From an uncultured Sphingobium sp. (GTDB lineage Bacteria > Pseudomonadota > Alphaproteobacteria > Sphingomonadales > Sphingomonadaceae), in NCBI GenBank assembly GCA_946479185.1, contig CAMLFF010000198.1:1-6236 (forward strand): a stretch of 6,236 nucleotides of DNA, written 5' to 3'. Under the pieces are notes generated by a model. It saw nothing but the letters and a program-made list of their open reading frames with translations. It did no database searches and was not told where the DNA came from. Each line of letters opens with the position of its first letter. The stretch's first letter is position 1. Made by a program: the position numbers and the translations under genes. Below are positions 5,422 through 6,236 of this stretch, in pieces.

Positions 5422-6236
5422 ATGACGATCTGGAAGAGGCCGGTGCTGCTGATCGGCATGGCACTGCTTGCCATGCTGCTGCTGAGCTATGCGATCATGG
5501 CGCAGTCTGGCGCCGCCATGCCCGCCGCCGTGGACAGCGCACGCATGGCCGCGCAGGAGAAGGACGGCAGCGACTGGCTGCACGATGGGCGCACCTACAG
5601 CGCCCAGCGTTACAGTCCGCTCGACCAGATCAATGCTGGCAATGTGAGCAAGCTTGGCATTGCCTGGCATGATGCGCTGGACACGTTCCGGGGCGTGGAG
5701 GCGACGCCGCTCTATGCCGATGGCGTGCTCTACAACATCCTGCCCTGGAACATCACGATTGCCTATGATGCCCGCACCGGCAAGCGGCTATGGACCTTCG
5801 ACCCGCAAGTGCCGCGCGAATATGGCCGCTATGCCTGCTGCGAGCCTGTCGCGCGGGGGCTTGCGATGTGGAAGGGCAAGATCATCATCGCCACATTGGA
5901 TGGGCGGCTGATCGGCATCGATGCGAAGAGTGGCAAGCAGGTCTGGTCGGTTCAGACGACGCCCAAGGACATGCCCTACACCATCACCGGCGCGCCGCGC
6001 GTGTTCGATGGCAAGGTGGTCATTGGCAATAGCGGCGGCGATATGGGCATCCGTGGATTTGTGTCCGCATGGGATGCCGAGACCGGCAAGAAGCTGTGGC
6101 AATTCTATCTGACGCCGGGCGATCCCGCGAAGGGACCGGATGGCGAGGCCTCCGACAATGTGATGGGAATGATCCGCAAGACATGGTCGGGTGACTATTG
6201 GAAGCTGGGCGGCGGCGCGAATGCGTGGGACAGTAT
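5422..6236 (+). CDS. PQQ-dependent alcohol dehydrogenase, N-terminal 271 residues
   Basis: ATG at 5422, 4 bases after the previous stop, with AAGGGA at 5408-5413; the frame is open to the window edge, so the C-terminal half is missing. Residues 8-27 are a long hydrophobic signal sequence or anchor, with a possible cut IMA|Q after 27. The mature part follows the eight-bladed quinoprotein pattern: DWLHDGRTYSAQRYSPLDQIN (51-71), VEATP (92-96, PQQ-pocket Glu93), adjacent Cys139-Cys140 that form the characteristic vicinal disulfide over PQQ, YTITGAPRV (186-194), and WSGDYWKLGGGANAWDS (255-271) with the PQQ-stacking Trp269. Tryptophan-docking motifs occur at 115-124 (YDARTGKRLW), 166-175 and 217-226. 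Such enzymes oxidise primary or secondary alcohols in the periplasm and pass electrons to cytochrome c. GNSGGDMGIRG (202-212) has Asp207 where methanol-dehydrogenase-type enzymes have a calcium-binding Glu. Whether a C-terminal cytochrome c domain exists cannot be seen. Confidence 0.93.
   Translation, partial: MTIWKRPVLLIGMALLAMLLLSYAIMAQSGAAMPAAVDSARMAAQEKDGSDWLHDGRTYSAQRYSPLDQINAGNVSKLGIAWHDALDTFRGVEATPLYADGVLYNILPWNITIAYDARTGKRLWTFDPQVPREYGRYACCEPVARGLAMWKGKIIIATLDGRLIGIDAKSGKQVWSVQTTPKDMPYTITGAPRVFDGKVVIGNSGGDMGIRGFVSAWDAETGKKLWQFYLTPGDPAKGPDGEASDNVMGMIRKTWSGDYWKLGGGANAWDS

Noticed and set aside
4665..5474. Minus-strand open frame of 269 codons opposite paralogue 3
   Set aside because: It is an antisense shadow of a well-supported gene and runs into the start of the dehydrogenase gene; no domain is recognisable.

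Overview
The window looks like a piece of a sphingomonad (alphaproteobacterial) chromosome. The basis is a high GC content with strong GCC/GGC codon preference, very tight gene packing, and many exported NTF2-like (SnoaL-type) proteins next to a PQQ-dependent alcohol dehydrogenase, a pairing I associate with Sphingomonadales. The taxonomic call is inference; there is no marker gene in the window.

Layout: (1) positions 1-114 hold the last 37 codons of a succinate-semialdehyde dehydrogenase-type aldehyde dehydrogenase; (2) 115-333 is a 219-base gap with a strong hairpin just after that stop codon, and presumably the promoter of what follows; (3) 334-5417 is an unbroken run of five plus-strand genes, each overlapping the next by the four bases ATGA; (4) after a 4-base gap, a PQQ-dependent alcohol dehydrogenase starts at 5422 and runs off the right edge at 6236. 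No credible minus-strand gene, RNA gene, mobile element or CRISPR array was seen.

The five middle genes are the notable part. The first (334) encodes an exported protein that appears to consist of two NTF2-like halves. The second (1365) repeats the same two-half architecture and carries in addition a C-terminal SMP-30/gluconolactonase-like beta-propeller. The third, fourth and fifth (3152, 3844, 4623) are diverged paralogues of one another, each a signal peptide, a short leucine-spaced helix and one SnoaL-like domain with an extended tail. That makes about seven NTF2-like folds in a row, all predicted to be secreted to the periplasm.

Working hypothesis (inference): this is a periplasmic catabolic module for an alcohol-bearing compound, possibly a lignin-derived aromatic or a terpenoid. 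The PQQ enzyme would oxidise an alcohol in the periplasm, the propeller could hydrolyse a lactone or ester, and the cofactor-free NTF2-fold proteins could do lyase, isomerase, hydratase or binding steps. The aldehyde dehydrogenase upstream would handle aldehyde products in the cytoplasm, but the hairpin after it suggests a separate transcript. The substrate cannot be read from the sequence.
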